A stretch of 38,338 bases of DNA from Kiritimatiellota bacterium (lineage in GTDB: Bacteria > Verrucomicrobiota > Kiritimatiellia > RFP12 > UBA1067). Location: contig WRJS01000021.1 of NCBI GenBank assembly GCA_009778475.1, forward strand, positions 1 through 38,338, in the 5' to 3' direction. Below, in pieces: positions 17,321 through 26,400 of the stretch (its first letter is position 1; every line of letters begins with the position of its first letter). The translations under genes were made by a program, and so were the position numbers. Below the pieces are notes generated by a model. The model was not told where the DNA came from. It ran no database searches and was given only the letters and a program-made list of their open reading frames with translations.

Positions 17321-17340
17321 CGCCCCCCCTTTGGGGGGCG
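17321..17340. repeat. GC hairpin downstream of tRNA-Thr
   Basis: CGCCCCCC and GGGGGGCG form an 8-bp stem with a 4-base loop, 35 bases past the tRNA 3' end. There is no T-run on either strand, so it is not a typical intrinsic terminator, but it could pause RNA polymerase or protect the 3' end of the tRNA precursor. Confidence 0.6.
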
Positions 17341-17374
17341 CATACAGCCGCCGTATTTTCAGGGGTTTTGAGGC

Positions 17375-17450
17375 TGGAGCCAGCAATCGGGGTCGAACCG
17401 ATGACCTCATGATTACAAATCAAGTGCTCTACCGACTGAGCTATGCTGGC
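17375..17450 (-). tRNA. tRNA-Thr (anticodon TGT), CCA encoded
   Basis: Read on the minus strand the 76 bases fold as a cloverleaf: acceptor GCCAGCA (17450-17444) pairs with TGCTGGC, D-arm GCTCAGTCGGTAGAGC, anticodon loop TTTGTAA with anticodon TGT (codon ACA), T-arm containing GGTTCGACCCC, discriminator T, and an encoded CCA at 17377-17375. The anticodon stem (CTTGA/TCATG) has one T-T mismatch. It stands alone between metY and the IclR gene. Confidence 0.95.
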
Positions 17451-17463
17451 CAAAAGTCGCGTT

Positions 17464-17492
17464 ACCATATCAAAGGGCGGATGAAAAGACAA
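17464..17492 (-). promoter_or_regulatory. Sigma-70 promoter of tRNA-Thr
   Basis: On the minus strand TTGTCT (17492-17487) and TATGGT (17469-17464) are separated by 17 bases, with the mature tRNA 5' end 13 bases further on. Spacing and position fit a tRNA promoter. Confidence 0.65.
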
Positions 17493-17542
17493 GCACAGAA
17501 TGGACCGGGGAATGAAGAAACAGAAAAAATATTTTTTTCCTG

Positions 17543-17579
17543 TTGACATTCCGCAGTCCACAGGTGTACCATTGGTACA
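17543..17579 (+). promoter_or_regulatory. Promoter with overlapping palindromic operator for the IclR gene
   Basis: A consensus -35 TTGACA (17543-17548) is followed 18 bases later by TACCAT (17567-17572), the best -10 match. The -10 sits inside TGTACC-ATT-GGTACA (17565-17579), a near-perfect palindrome with 6-bp half-sites, of the size IclR-family dimers bind. A repressor there would block the promoter, so autoregulation is likely. Transcription would begin at or next to the ATG at 17579, and there is no ribosome site at normal distance (AGGTG at 17562 is too far and upstream of the predicted start). Confidence 0.6.
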
Positions 17580-18358
17580 TGAATAAAAAAAGGGTCAGCT
17601 ATGATGTGCCGGGGCTGAGGGCAGGTTTGCAGGTGTTGCGGGTGCTGTGCGAGGCGCCAACGCCACTGGGGCAGACGGATCTGTGCCAAGCCTCGGGGCT
17701 GAACAAGCACATGGTTTACAGGTGTCTCCAGACGTTGCTTTCGGAGGGCATGGTCGTCGAGACGGGCGACGGGCCGAAGTATGAGCCGTCGCTGCTGGCG
17801 TTCCATTATTTCTCGCTGCCCGTGGCGCGGATGACAATCACGCGCGCGGCGACGGAGCCGTTGCGCGCGCTGTGGGAAGACCTCAACGAATGCGTCTATC
17901 TCGGTGTCCTGCACGAGGACCGCATCCTCTACCTGATCCATCACGAGGGCGGGCGCGAGATACGCTCCGGCGGCGGCCGCGTCGGCGGGAGCTATTGCCT
18001 GCACGCGGACGGCGCGGGCAAGGTGCTTGCGGCATACGCGGATGATGCGGTGCGCGAACGTCTGCTGGCGAAGGGGCTGGAGAAGCTCACCTCGCGCACG
18101 CACACGGGCCGCAAGGCGTTTCTCGCGGATTTGGCGCGTGTCCGCCAGCAGGGTTTCGCGGTTGACCGCGAGGAGTACATCCCGGGCGTGATTTGTTTCG
18201 GCGCGCCTCTTTTCGATTATGCCGGGGCGATGGCGGGCGCCATCTGTTGCTCGGTGCTGACGATCCATTATTCGATGGATGAGCTGGAGTCGCGAATCGG
18301 GCCGAAGGTGCTGGAGACCGCGCGGCGCATCTCCGCGACGATGGGCTGGGTGAAGTGA
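17579..18358 (+). CDS. IclR family transcriptional regulator
   Basis: A 259-aa regulator from ATG 17579. It opens with VSYDVPGLRAGLQVLRVLCEAPTPLGQTDLCQASGLNKHMVYRCLQTLLSEGMVVETG, the winged-helix domain of IclR proteins. The effector domain follows (ECVYLGVLHEDRILYLIHHEGGREIRSGGGRVGGSYCLHADGAGKVLAAY … TGRKAFLADLARVRQQGFAVDREEYIPGVICFGAPLFDYAGAMAGAICCSVL). A TTG at 17543 is in frame but coincides with the -35 box, so it was not chosen. IclR regulators usually sense small aromatic, sugar-derived or organic acids and control adjacent genes. The natural targets here are itself (palindrome at 17565) and the co-directional HzsA-like gene 111 bases downstream. Confidence 0.9.
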   Translation: MNKKRVSYDVPGLRAGLQVLRVLCEAPTPLGQTDLCQASGLNKHMVYRCLQTLLSEGMVVETGDGPKYEPSLLAFHYFSLPVARMTITRAATEPLRALWEDLNECVYLGVLHEDRILYLIHHEGGREIRSGGGRVGGSYCLHADGAGKVLAAYADDAVRERLLAKGLEKLTSRTHTGRKAFLADLARVRQQGFAVDREEYIPGVICFGAPLFDYAGAMAGAICCSVLTIHYSMDELESRIGPKVLETARRISATMGWVK

Positions 18359-18383
18359 GAACGTTTTTTGGGCAGGATGTTTT

Positions 18384-18408
18384 TTGACACGATTGCATGA
18401 ATCAATCG
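18384..18408 (+). promoter_or_regulatory. TTGACA box with adjoining inverted repeat upstream of the HzsA-like gene
   Basis: TTGACA at 18384-18389 is immediately followed by CGATTGcatgaatCAATCG (18390-18408), a 6-bp-arm inverted repeat in the expected spacer. No clear -10 is seen at 16-18 bases. A direct repeat CCTTTGTG (18423-18430, 18439-18446) lies between it and the ribosome site GGAGG at 18459-18463. It is a plausible control site for the next gene. Confidence 0.4.
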
Positions 18409-18469
18409 CAAATCAAAAAATTCCTTTGTGGCTGGATACCTTTGTGTGGAAAAAAAAAGGAGGTTGGCG

Positions 18470-21400
18470 ATGAAGATGAGTTGGCAATGGTTCGGGGTGG
18501 CCGCGGCGGTGAGCCTGTCGGTTTCGGGCGCGGAGCCCGTGTGGCATTCGGGTTTGCTGAAGGAGGCGACGGCCGGTCCGCGCGCGGTGACGGACAAGGC
18601 GTTGGCGCTCTCGGGGACGTATAAGCTGCAGATGGATTCGTCCTGCCTGCCGGAGGCGATGAAGCAGTTCTCGGTCTCCGCGTGGGTCAAGCCCGAGAAG
18701 TTCGATATGTACAACGAGATCTTCAGGGTCGAGTCGGGCAAGGGGCGCGTGCTGTTCTCGTTCCAGGAGAGGGGGTACGTGCTGGCGCTGGGCCTTGACG
18801 TGAACGGGCGCTATCTGGAGTGCGACGCGCCCATCCGGCCGGAGGCGGTCACCGACGGCGCGTGGCATTTCGCGGCCGCGACGTTCGACGGCCAGACGAT
18901 GCGCGTCTATCTCGACGGGATGCTCATCGAGTCCCTGCCGCACCGGGGGACGGCCGCCGTCGCGCGTGCGCCGGGTTTCGTCGGCTCCATGAACGGGACG
19001 GGCGAGTTTTTCCAAGGCGCAATCGACGACCTGCGCCTCTACACCGAGTGCCTGCCGCCCGAGACGCTTGCCGTGCAGATGAAGGACGGCGCGGCGCAGC
19101 TGGCGGCGCGCGGCGCGAAACCGAAGCTCGACGCATGGAAGCACTCGATGGACACGCGCCTTCAGATGGCGACCGAGTATATGCCCGTTACCGAGGCGCA
19201 GTGGGACCGCTGCCTGCCGGCGGAACGCGCCAAGTGGAAAGAGATCAAGGCGCAGGTCGAGAAGATCAAGACCATGCTTGCGGGCGATGTCGCCGCCGCC
19301 GGGCAGGAGCTGCTCGACGCGCTCAGCGCGTTGGCCGCCGCCGCGCCGGAGCGCCCTGTGGTACGGGAGCGCGTGGCCCCTTACATCCCGCCCGCCACGC
19401 TCGCCACGCGCACCTACACGCGCGACGAGGCGCGCCGCGCCATCGAGGGCGACTGGCTCTTCCAGGTGGCGGGAAAGCCCGACCTGAAGCGCGAGCTCGA
19501 ACGCACGCGCAAGGTGGCCGAACGCCTCGGCGCGGACGCCCCTGAGCTGGCGAAGCTCGCCGCCGCCGCCGCCGCGCCGTCCCTCTCCGAGGCCGCCGCT
19601 GCCGAACTCTACCTCGCCATCCGCCGCGCGCGGCGCGACCTGATGCTGAAAGACCCGGCGGTGGATTTCTCGCGCTTGCTGCTGGTGGATATGCCGTACC
19701 CGCAGGGGAGCGAGTGGAACCACGAGACGCGCCACCGCCTCGGCTACATGGCGGTGCCGGGCGGGCAGCTGCTGGTGGTGGACGGCCTGTCGCTCGACGG
19801 GGCCGTGCGCCGCCTCATGCCGCAGGATCCGCTGCACGGCAGCTTCTGGCGCCCCGACCTCTCGTTCGACGGCACGCGCGTCCTCTTCTGCTTCAAGCCG
19901 CACAACGAGAAGGCCTTCCACATTTACGAGATCGGCTTGGACGGCAAGGGCCTGCGCCAGCTCACCTCCGGCATCTTCGACGACTTCGACCCCGTCTATC
20001 TACCGGACGGGACCCACTACGTCTTCTCCTCCACGCGCGGCCACACCTACGTCCGCTGCATGCCGCCCACCAACGCCTATATGCTCATGCGCGGCGCGCT
20101 CGACGGCAACGAGGTCTTCTTCATCTCTGCCAACAACGAGCCCGAGTACCTCCCCAGCGTGATGAACGACGGCCGCATCATCTACACCCGCTGGGAATAC
20201 ACGGACAAGCCCCTCTGGCGCTGCCAGAGCATCTGGACCGCCAACCCCGACGGCACCCAGCACAACACCTTCTGGGGCAACCAGTCCGTCTGGCCCGACC
20301 TGCTCAAGGACGCGCGCGCCATCCCCGGAAGCCGCCGCGTCATGTTCACCGGCAGCGCCCACCACAACTGGTTCGCCGGCTGCATCGGCATCATCGACCC
20401 CGACAAAGGCGCCAACTTCCCCTACGGCCTGACCAAGGTCACCCAAGAGCTCTCCTGGCCCGAGTGCGGCAACGGCCCCATGGACCCCGCCGAGTCCGCC
20501 GATTACCTGCCCTACGGCAAGTACGAGTCCTACCAGACCCCCTACCCCCTCAGCGAAAAGCTCTTCCTCGTCTCCGCCCACCGCAACGGCAAGTACGCCC
20601 TCTACCTCATGGACACCGACGGCAACCGCGAGCTCATCTATGAGGGCGCCAACCACATCCTCCATGCCATGCCCGTGCGCCCCCGCCCCGTCCCCACCGT
20701 CGTCCCCGACCGCGTCGAGTGGCCCACGCGCGCCGACCGCGACAACCCCGCCGGCGGCACCATCTACAGCGCCGACATCTACGCCGGCGCACCCGAGGAG
20801 ATCCGCGACCGCGTCAAGTTCCTCCGCGTCCTGCACATCGAGCAGAAGACCTACACCTACTGGGACCACCGCCCCGCGCTCTCCACCGGCCCCGTCGTCT
20901 CGCTCGTCCAGTCCGACGGCGTCAAGCGCATCCTCGGCACCGTCCCCGTCCACCCCGACGGCTCCTGCTGGTTCAAGGTCCCCGCCGGCGTCGCCCTCCA
21001 CTTCCAGCTGCTCGACGCCGACCACCGCGCCCTGCACACCATGCGCAGCTTCGCCAACGTCCAGCCCGGCGAGAGCCGCGGCTGCCTCGGCTGCCACGAG
21101 CAGCACAGCCGCGCCCCGCAGCCCAAGTTCATCTCCCAGGCCCTGCGCGCGCCCCCCTCCGCCATCACCCCCGTCCCCTGGGCGCTCGGCGCGGACCCCG
21201 CCCCCGCGTGGGCCGCCTACGTCCAGCGCTTCGGCACCTCGGTCGGCTACGTCAAGGACGTGCAGCCCGTGCTCGACCGTTACTGCGGCGGCTGCCATCA
21301 GGGCGACGGCAAGGCCCGCAAGGTCCTCGACCTCACCCTGCGCGGCTACGAGCCCTACGCCACCCTCGTCGGCCACCCCGGCTGGGGCAGCTACAAGGCC

Positions 21401-21832
21401 CCCCCCAAAGACCCGCCCCCCGGCTACGACCTGGCCGGCATCATGAAGATCGAGAATTTCGACCAGCGCGACCCCAAGGCCTACGCCACCACCCCCCCCC
21501 TCGAGCGCCTCTCCTGCGCCAGCCCCCTCGTCGCGCGCGCCGCCAGCGGCAAGCACCACGACGTCAAAGTTGACCCCGACAGCCTCATGCGCCTTATCCT
21601 CTGGGTGGACACCCTCGGCCCTTACCGCAGCGACGACGAGATCCGCGCCGAGGACGACCCCGTCTTCCAGGGCAGCGAATGGATCGCCATCAAGCCCCGC
21701 CTCAAGACCGCCCCCATCGTCGTCCGCCCCGGTCCCTTCCCTGCGGACTCCCACTCCATCGCCGACTGGCCCAACGCCGAGACCGTCCGCCAACCGCCCT
21801 CCAAGCCGAACGGCGCCGTCACACGGAAATGA
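18470..21832 (+). CDS. HzsA-related di-haem protein with N-terminal LamG domain
   Basis: A 1120-aa exported protein from ATG 18470, preceded by GGAGG. The signal peptide is MKMSWQWFGVAAAVSLSVSGA. Residues about 30-215 are a LamG/concanavalin-like domain (FSVSAWVKPEKFDMYNEIF … GAWHFAAATFDGQTMRVYLDGMLI … GAIDDLRLYTECL). A helical linker (about 220-395) follows. Residues about 400-770 are PD40-like propeller blades (RPDLSFDGTRVLFCF, IYEIGLDGKGLRQLT, YVFSSTRGHTYVRCM, SIWTANPDGTQ). Two haem-attachment motifs follow, CLGCH (872-876) and CGGCH (939-943), the second after VGYVKDVQPVLDRYC. This order matches the hydrazine-synthase-alpha-related family, which is widespread in PVC bacteria outside anammox; it does not imply hydrazine synthesis. 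The role could be redox sensing or enzymatic in the periplasm or outside. The gene is followed within 11 bases by a putative peptidase gene. Confidence 0.82.
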   Translation: MKMSWQWFGVAAAVSLSVSGAEPVWHSGLLKEATAGPRAVTDKALALSGTYKLQMDSSCLPEAMKQFSVSAWVKPEKFDMYNEIFRVESGKGRVLFSFQERGYVLALGLDVNGRYLECDAPIRPEAVTDGAWHFAAATFDGQTMRVYLDGMLIESLPHRGTAAVARAPGFVGSMNGTGEFFQGAIDDLRLYTECLPPETLAVQMKDGAAQLAARGAKPKLDAWKHSMDTRLQMATEYMPVTEAQWDRCLPAERAKWKEIKAQVEKIKTMLAGDVAAAGQELLDALSALAAAAPERPVVRERVAPYIPPATLATRTYTRDEARRAIEGDWLFQVAGKPDLKRELERTRKVAERLGADAPELAKLAAAAAAPSLSEAAAAELYLAIRRARRDLMLKDPAVDFSRLLLVDMPYPQGSEWNHETRHRLGYMAVPGGQLLVVDGLSLDGAVRRLMPQDPLHGSFWRPDLSFDGTRVLFCFKPHNEKAFHIYEIGLDGKGLRQLTSGIFDDFDPVYLPDGTHYVFSSTRGHTYVRCMPPTNAYMLMRGALDGNEVFFISANNEPEYLPSVMNDGRIIYTRWEYTDKPLWRCQSIWTANPDGTQHNTFWGNQSVWPDLLKDARAIPGSRRVMFTGSAHHNWFAGCIGIIDPDKGANFPYGLTKVTQELSWPECGNGPMDPAESADYLPYGKYESYQTPYPLSEKLFLVSAHRNGKYALYLMDTDGNRELIYEGANHILHAMPVRPRPVPTVVPDRVEWPTRADRDNPAGGTIYSADIYAGAPEEIRDRVKFLRVLHIEQKTYTYWDHRPALSTGPVVSLVQSDGVKRILGTVPVHPDGSCWFKVPAGVALHFQLLDADHRALHTMRSFANVQPGESRGCLGCHEQHSRAPQPKFISQALRAPPSAITPVPWALGADPAPAWAAYVQRFGTSVGYVKDVQPVLDRYCGGCHQGDGKARKVLDLTLRGYEPYATLVGHPGWGSYKAPPKDPPPGYDLAGIMKIENFDQRDPKAYATTPPLERLSCASPLVARAASGKHHDVKVDPDSLMRLILWVDTLGPYRSDDEIRAEDDPVFQGSEWIAIKPRLKTAPIVVRPGPFPADSHSIADWPNAETVRQPPSKPNGAVTRK

Positions 21833-21843
21833 CAGGGAAACGC

Positions 21844-23187
21844 ATGATGAATGTACAAACGCACATCACATCCGTCATCCTGTTCGCCCTTGCCTTGGCG
21901 CCGCCGGCATTCGCCGCCACGACCAACCAAGTGCGCAAGCTCACGCCGATTGCCTCCGGGCCCCAGCCCGTGAACGCCCGGCAAGACAAGCCCTTCGTGC
22001 CGGATGTGCCGCTGGGAGGGGCCGAGACGCGCGAGGCCGCGAACACGCAGACGCGCAAGCTCACGCCGCTGGTCACGTCGCGCCCCGTGAACCCCAAGCC
22101 CAATGTCGGGACGGACGCCCTAGGTTTCCTTGACATCCCCATGTCGCCGCTCGTCATCCCCAAACCCGGACCCGGCCAGACGTTCGAGGCCGGTGACTGG
22201 AAAGCCCCTGCGGCCTCGACCGCGCTCCGGTATCAGGACGTTGCGAACGAGGCGCAGCGGATGGAGTCCAAGGCGAAAATCACCGAGGCGCTCATCCTGT
22301 GGGAACGGGTCCTCGACCGGACGACCTGCACGGAGGGGCAGCGCATGAAGGCGCGCGCGCGGATCAAGGAGCTGCGGACGAAGGTGATGATCAACACGGA
22401 TGAGACGAAGGCGCGCAAATGGCATTTCCTCGTGCTGGTTTACGGCATCCATGCCGACAAGACCGAAGGGGACGGGTCGGTGACGGAAATCCGCCAGCCC
22501 ATCACGGAGAACGACCTCATGGCGCTTGGGGAATCGCTCTCAAACCTCCGCAACCTGATATTCGAATACACGTCCGGGGTTGTCTTGGCGGAGTTCGACT
22601 GCGTGCTGGCGGACCCCATCACCAACGCCCCGACGGAGTCCAAGCACTTCGCGGCGCCGCCGGACCTCAGCGGCTCGTACTACCGAAGGGCAACCGCGGC
22701 CAGCAAGAAGCAATACGGCACGACCATCGCCTTTGTCAAATACAAGGGGGGGCCGGGCCCGGGGCTGCCGCGGCCGAGGTTCTCGGGCGCCATGCAGGGG
22801 CGGCACGGCGCGGTCGGCGGCGGGGGGTACATGATGATCCCCTGGAACGGGGGCAAGAGCTCCGGCGAGCTGGAGCTCCACGAGTGGCTCCACCAGATTG
22901 ACGACCTCGTGCACGGCGTCCTCGGCTACCCCGGAGGGACGACGCGCACATCCGACGACGGCCGCGGCGAGGGCTGGGTCGGCACGGATGCGGAGGGGGA
23001 GCGGGAATACCTGAAGCCCGGCAACGTCAACACCTGGCTCCCCTTCTACAAGCACCTGATGTCCGAGCACCTCACGCGCCAGATGTGGACCGAGATGGCG
23101 ATTCACCAGGAAGGGAAACGCAAGCCGGGGTCCGGGATTAAAATCATCTGGGAGTATTGCCCAGAGACCGCGCCGCAAGTCAAGTAG
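21844..23187 (+). CDS. Secreted putative zinc metallopeptidase (HEWLH)
   Basis: A 447-aa protein from ATG 21844 (or 21847; AGGGA at 21834-21838). An ATG at 21829 overlapping the previous stop is in frame but would put MTGKR before the signal peptide MMNVQTHITSVILFALALAPPAFA. After the signal, a Pro-rich part repeats RKLTPIASGPQPVN and RKLTPLVTSRPVN. A helical, charged middle follows. Residues 346-350 are HEWLH, the zinc-binding HExxH pattern, inside HEWLHQIDDLVH with a further His at 357. A metzincin would need its third His one position earlier (HExxHxxGxxH), so it does not fit that clan exactly. The segment GGGGYMMIPWNGG precedes it. I do not recognise the family. It is probably co-transcribed with the di-haem protein. 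Confidence 0.65.
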   Translation: MMNVQTHITSVILFALALAPPAFAATTNQVRKLTPIASGPQPVNARQDKPFVPDVPLGGAETREAANTQTRKLTPLVTSRPVNPKPNVGTDALGFLDIPMSPLVIPKPGPGQTFEAGDWKAPAASTALRYQDVANEAQRMESKAKITEALILWERVLDRTTCTEGQRMKARARIKELRTKVMINTDETKARKWHFLVLVYGIHADKTEGDGSVTEIRQPITENDLMALGESLSNLRNLIFEYTSGVVLAEFDCVLADPITNAPTESKHFAAPPDLSGSYYRRATAASKKQYGTTIAFVKYKGGPGPGLPRPRFSGAMQGRHGAVGGGGYMMIPWNGGKSSGELELHEWLHQIDDLVHGVLGYPGGTTRTSDDGRGEGWVGTDAEGEREYLKPGNVNTWLPFYKHLMSEHLTRQMWTEMAIHQEGKRKPGSGIKIIWEYCPETAPQVK

Positions 23188-23220
23188 CGGCGGCGTCCCT
23201 GCCGCCGCAATGAGAGAACC

Positions 23221-23400
23221 ATTAACCATTATGAGAGATGAGCAGGATGAGCAGGATTGGGAAACGTTCGCGCAGAGACGCAGGGGCGCAGAGTTTTTTC
23301 GGGGGGATAGTCAAAATATCCTCCGCGCCTCTGCGTCTCTGCGCGAGAAAAAAAATAATCCTGCAAACCCTGCAAATCCTGTAACCCTGTCTAAAAAAAG
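23221..23400. repeat. Nested inverted repeats (family iii, CGCAGAG type) between genes
   Basis: Arms of 27 bases at 23267-23293 and 23321-23347, made of CGCAGAGACGCAG units, are inverted copies with a few mismatches around a 27-base loop. Outside them lie AGCAGGAT units (23231-23258) and, on the other side, ATCCTGCAAA / ATCCTGTAA units (23357-23391), again in opposite orientation. The composite hairpin fills the 220-base gap before the next start. A frame runs through it from 23210, but its composition is that of the repeat, so it is not counted as coding. Confidence 0.8.
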
Positions 23401-23407
23401 GAGAACG

Positions 23408-26400
23408 ATGATGAAAACGAGAAACGCAAACGTGTCCATGAAAGTCTGTTTGAAATATGTGTCGGGTGCCCTGCTCGCCTTCGGCGCGTTCAGCGCGTCG
23501 GGCGTGGACATCACGTGGACCGGCAACGCCGGTGACGGCGAATGGCTGACGCAAGAGAACTGGAACCCGGTGCGGGTGCCGCAGGCGGGGGACCTCGCCA
23601 TCTTCAGCGCGGCCGGCGGCGCGCTCGCCGTCAGCGACAACTGCACCATCCAGCGCGTCCGCGTCAACGGCCCTGCCGACGTGACGCTGAACATCGCCGC
23701 AGACAAGACGCTCCTCGTCTCCAACACGGGCGGCGAGGGGATGCTGGCGCTCGGCGGCAACCTCACCGTCAACGGCCCCGGCCTGCTGGGCCACACCACG
23801 GCGGGCGGGGTGAACCACCTCGACGACGGCGCGAACCCCGGCTTCACGCTCGCCATCCACGCGCAGATCGTCGCCCCCGACGGCGGCGCGGACACCGGTT
23901 TCGAGACATGGGTCGGCAACGGCGCGAAGGGCGGCACGGTCATCCTGGGCTGCGAGGCCAATGCGTTCACGCTGGGCATCGCCGCCGGGAACGGGCACAC
24001 CATCTGCGTGTCCAAACTCGCGGATCTCGGGCAGCCCTCCAGCATCGGGGCGGGCAACGCCTTCTACCCCAACAGGGGCTCCGTCCTGCGCTACACGGGC
24101 GCGGACGACAGCACGGACTGGCCCGTCCGCCTGAATGGCGGTGACGCGGTTCTCGGGTTCGGCGGCGGCATCGAACAGGACGGCACGGGCATCCTCACGT
24201 GGGCGGGCCCAATCTACAACAACAGCAACAACGCGCAGACGCTCCTGCTGGGCGGCGACTCGGCGCACGAGGGGCGCGTCACGGGCGACATCTACAACAA
24301 CGTGGGGACGCTCGCCGTCCGCAAGTACGGCAGCGGCACATGGGTGCTCGCCGGCGACAACACCTTCACGGGCAGCCTCGCCGTCGAAGGCGGGACGCTC
24401 GGCCTCGACTCCGCGAACGCGACGCGGAACGTCGCGCAGATCACGATGGCGGACGGCACGGCCCTCTCCGTCAACCCCTCCGCCACGGACGGGTTCTCCG
24501 CCGTGGTGCCGCAGGTTTTCTCGCCCGGCAGCGTCACGCTCACCGTCGCCGACGCGCCGACGGACTCCTCCGTGACGTTCAACACCCTGAGCGCCATCCG
24601 GGTCGCCGTCATCGCGCCGCAGGCCGGCACCGCCTTCAACCGCGTCTTCATCACGGGGTTCCCCGCCGGTCCCGTGGGCGCATGGCTCACGCTCAACGGC
24701 GGCGCGGCCGAGTATGACCTTACGGACGGGCTGAAACCGCTGTCCACGCCGCTCACCACGGGGCGCCTCGACACCAAGGGCAACCCCCTGCCGGACGGCG
24801 CGACGGTCCGGGCCGTCATCGACGGCATCGGCACGGGCAACGACATCTGGGCGGTCAACGACCCCACCGCACTCTACAGCCTCACGATGGACGTGGCCGG
24901 CGACGACGCGACCGTTGACCTCGGCGGCAAGCGGCTGATGCTCAACCGCGTCGCCGTCAACGCCGGGGCGGACGCGCTCACCCTCGCCAACGGCACGCTC
25001 ACCGCGCCGCTCACGCCCGCCGCGACAGGGGGCGCGCGCATCAGCGTCATCCGCACGGACGCGGCGACGGGCATCAGCCCCTCCAAAGACTACACGCACC
25101 TGCTGAGTTTCGGCAGCATTGCCGCCACCGTCAACGGTGTGACCGTCCCCGCCGCCAACGCGACCTCCGGCACGGTCACGGGAAGCGACGGGCTGGGCTA
25201 CGGCTGGCTCAACGCCCCCGGGAACGCCGCCAACCAAGGGACGCTCGCGGCCGGCACCACCGATCCCGGCAGCGGCGGCGGGCTGAACGACCTCATCTTT
25301 TCCATGCGTTACAGCGGCGGCGGCAGCCCGTCCATGGTCACGCTCACCGATTTGACCGACGGCGAGAGTTACGAGCTCACCTTCTTCACCCGCCACTGGA
25401 ACGACTTCAACTACAGCCGCCTCGCACACGTGACGTTCATCACCGACGGCAGCGGCGTGCCGAGCGCGCCCGTCGCCTTCAACACCGAATCGCCCAGCGT
25501 CACCGTCATCACTTTCCGCTACACGCTCACGGGGACGAACGCCGTGACGATGACCCTCACCAACATCGGCAGCGAGAACCGCACGCTCCACCTCTACGCG
25601 CTCACGAACGAGCGCCTGCCCGGTTCGCCCGTGCTGACGCCCGTCGCGCCGGGCGTCCTCGCGCTGGCCAGCGCGGGCGGTGCGCCGCTCACCGTCTCCG
25701 CCGCGCTCGCGGACAACGCCAACCCCGTCAACCTCGTCAAGGAAGGCGCGGGCGAGCTCCGCCTCTCGGGTCCAGTGGACACCACCGGGACCATCGCGCT
25801 CCTCGCCGACGGGCTGGTCATCGATGTCCCGTCCGGGCTGACGCGCGAGCTCGCCGCGATGCCCTACCCGCGCCTCACGGGATCCGGCGGCTTCACCAAG
25901 GCCGGCGACGGGGCGCTCACCGTTTACGGCGCGAACGACCACAGCGGCCCCACCACCGTCGCGCAAGGCACGCTCCGCATCGGCGGCGGCTCGCCCCTCG
26001 GCTCGGGCGACGTGACCGTCCTCGACGGCGCCGCGCTCGACATCGGCGGCGACGCCGGAACCCCCAACGCCACCGGCGTCAGGAAGTATATGCTCGACGG
26101 CCCGCGCACCGTCACCATCCGCGGCGCGGGCCCCGACGGCAACGGCGCTTACGTCAACAACTCCCTCTTCAACCAGCGCTATTCGACCACGGGCGTGGCG
26201 CTCAGCGGCGACGCCACGGTCGGCAGCACCGCCGTCGTCCCCGCGCTGAACGAGATGGTCGGTTCCATCAGCGTCCTCGCCCAAGGCGGCACCTTCACGC
26301 TCAACGGCCACACCCTCACCAAGAAGAGCGACAACCTCCTCAGCATGGGCAACGGCATCATCGACACCACCGGCGGCGGCACCTTCGACATCCTGCAAGG

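Noticed and set aside
17321-17340. Intrinsic terminator of the tRNA gene.
   Set aside because: The stem is strong but no T-run follows on either strand, so it is listed only as a hairpin.
17068-17374. SAM riboswitch in front of metY.
   Set aside because: No SAM-I or SAM-II core sequence or matching stems were found on the minus strand of this stretch.
18470-21832. Anammox hydrazine synthase.
   Set aside because: Only an alpha-like protein is present, with an added LamG domain and no beta/gamma subunits or nitrogen genes; the family is common in non-anammox bacteria.
23210-23407. In-frame extension of the giant repeat protein upstream of 23408.
   Set aside because: It translates the inverted repeats; AAGGAG and a signal peptide identify ATG 23408.
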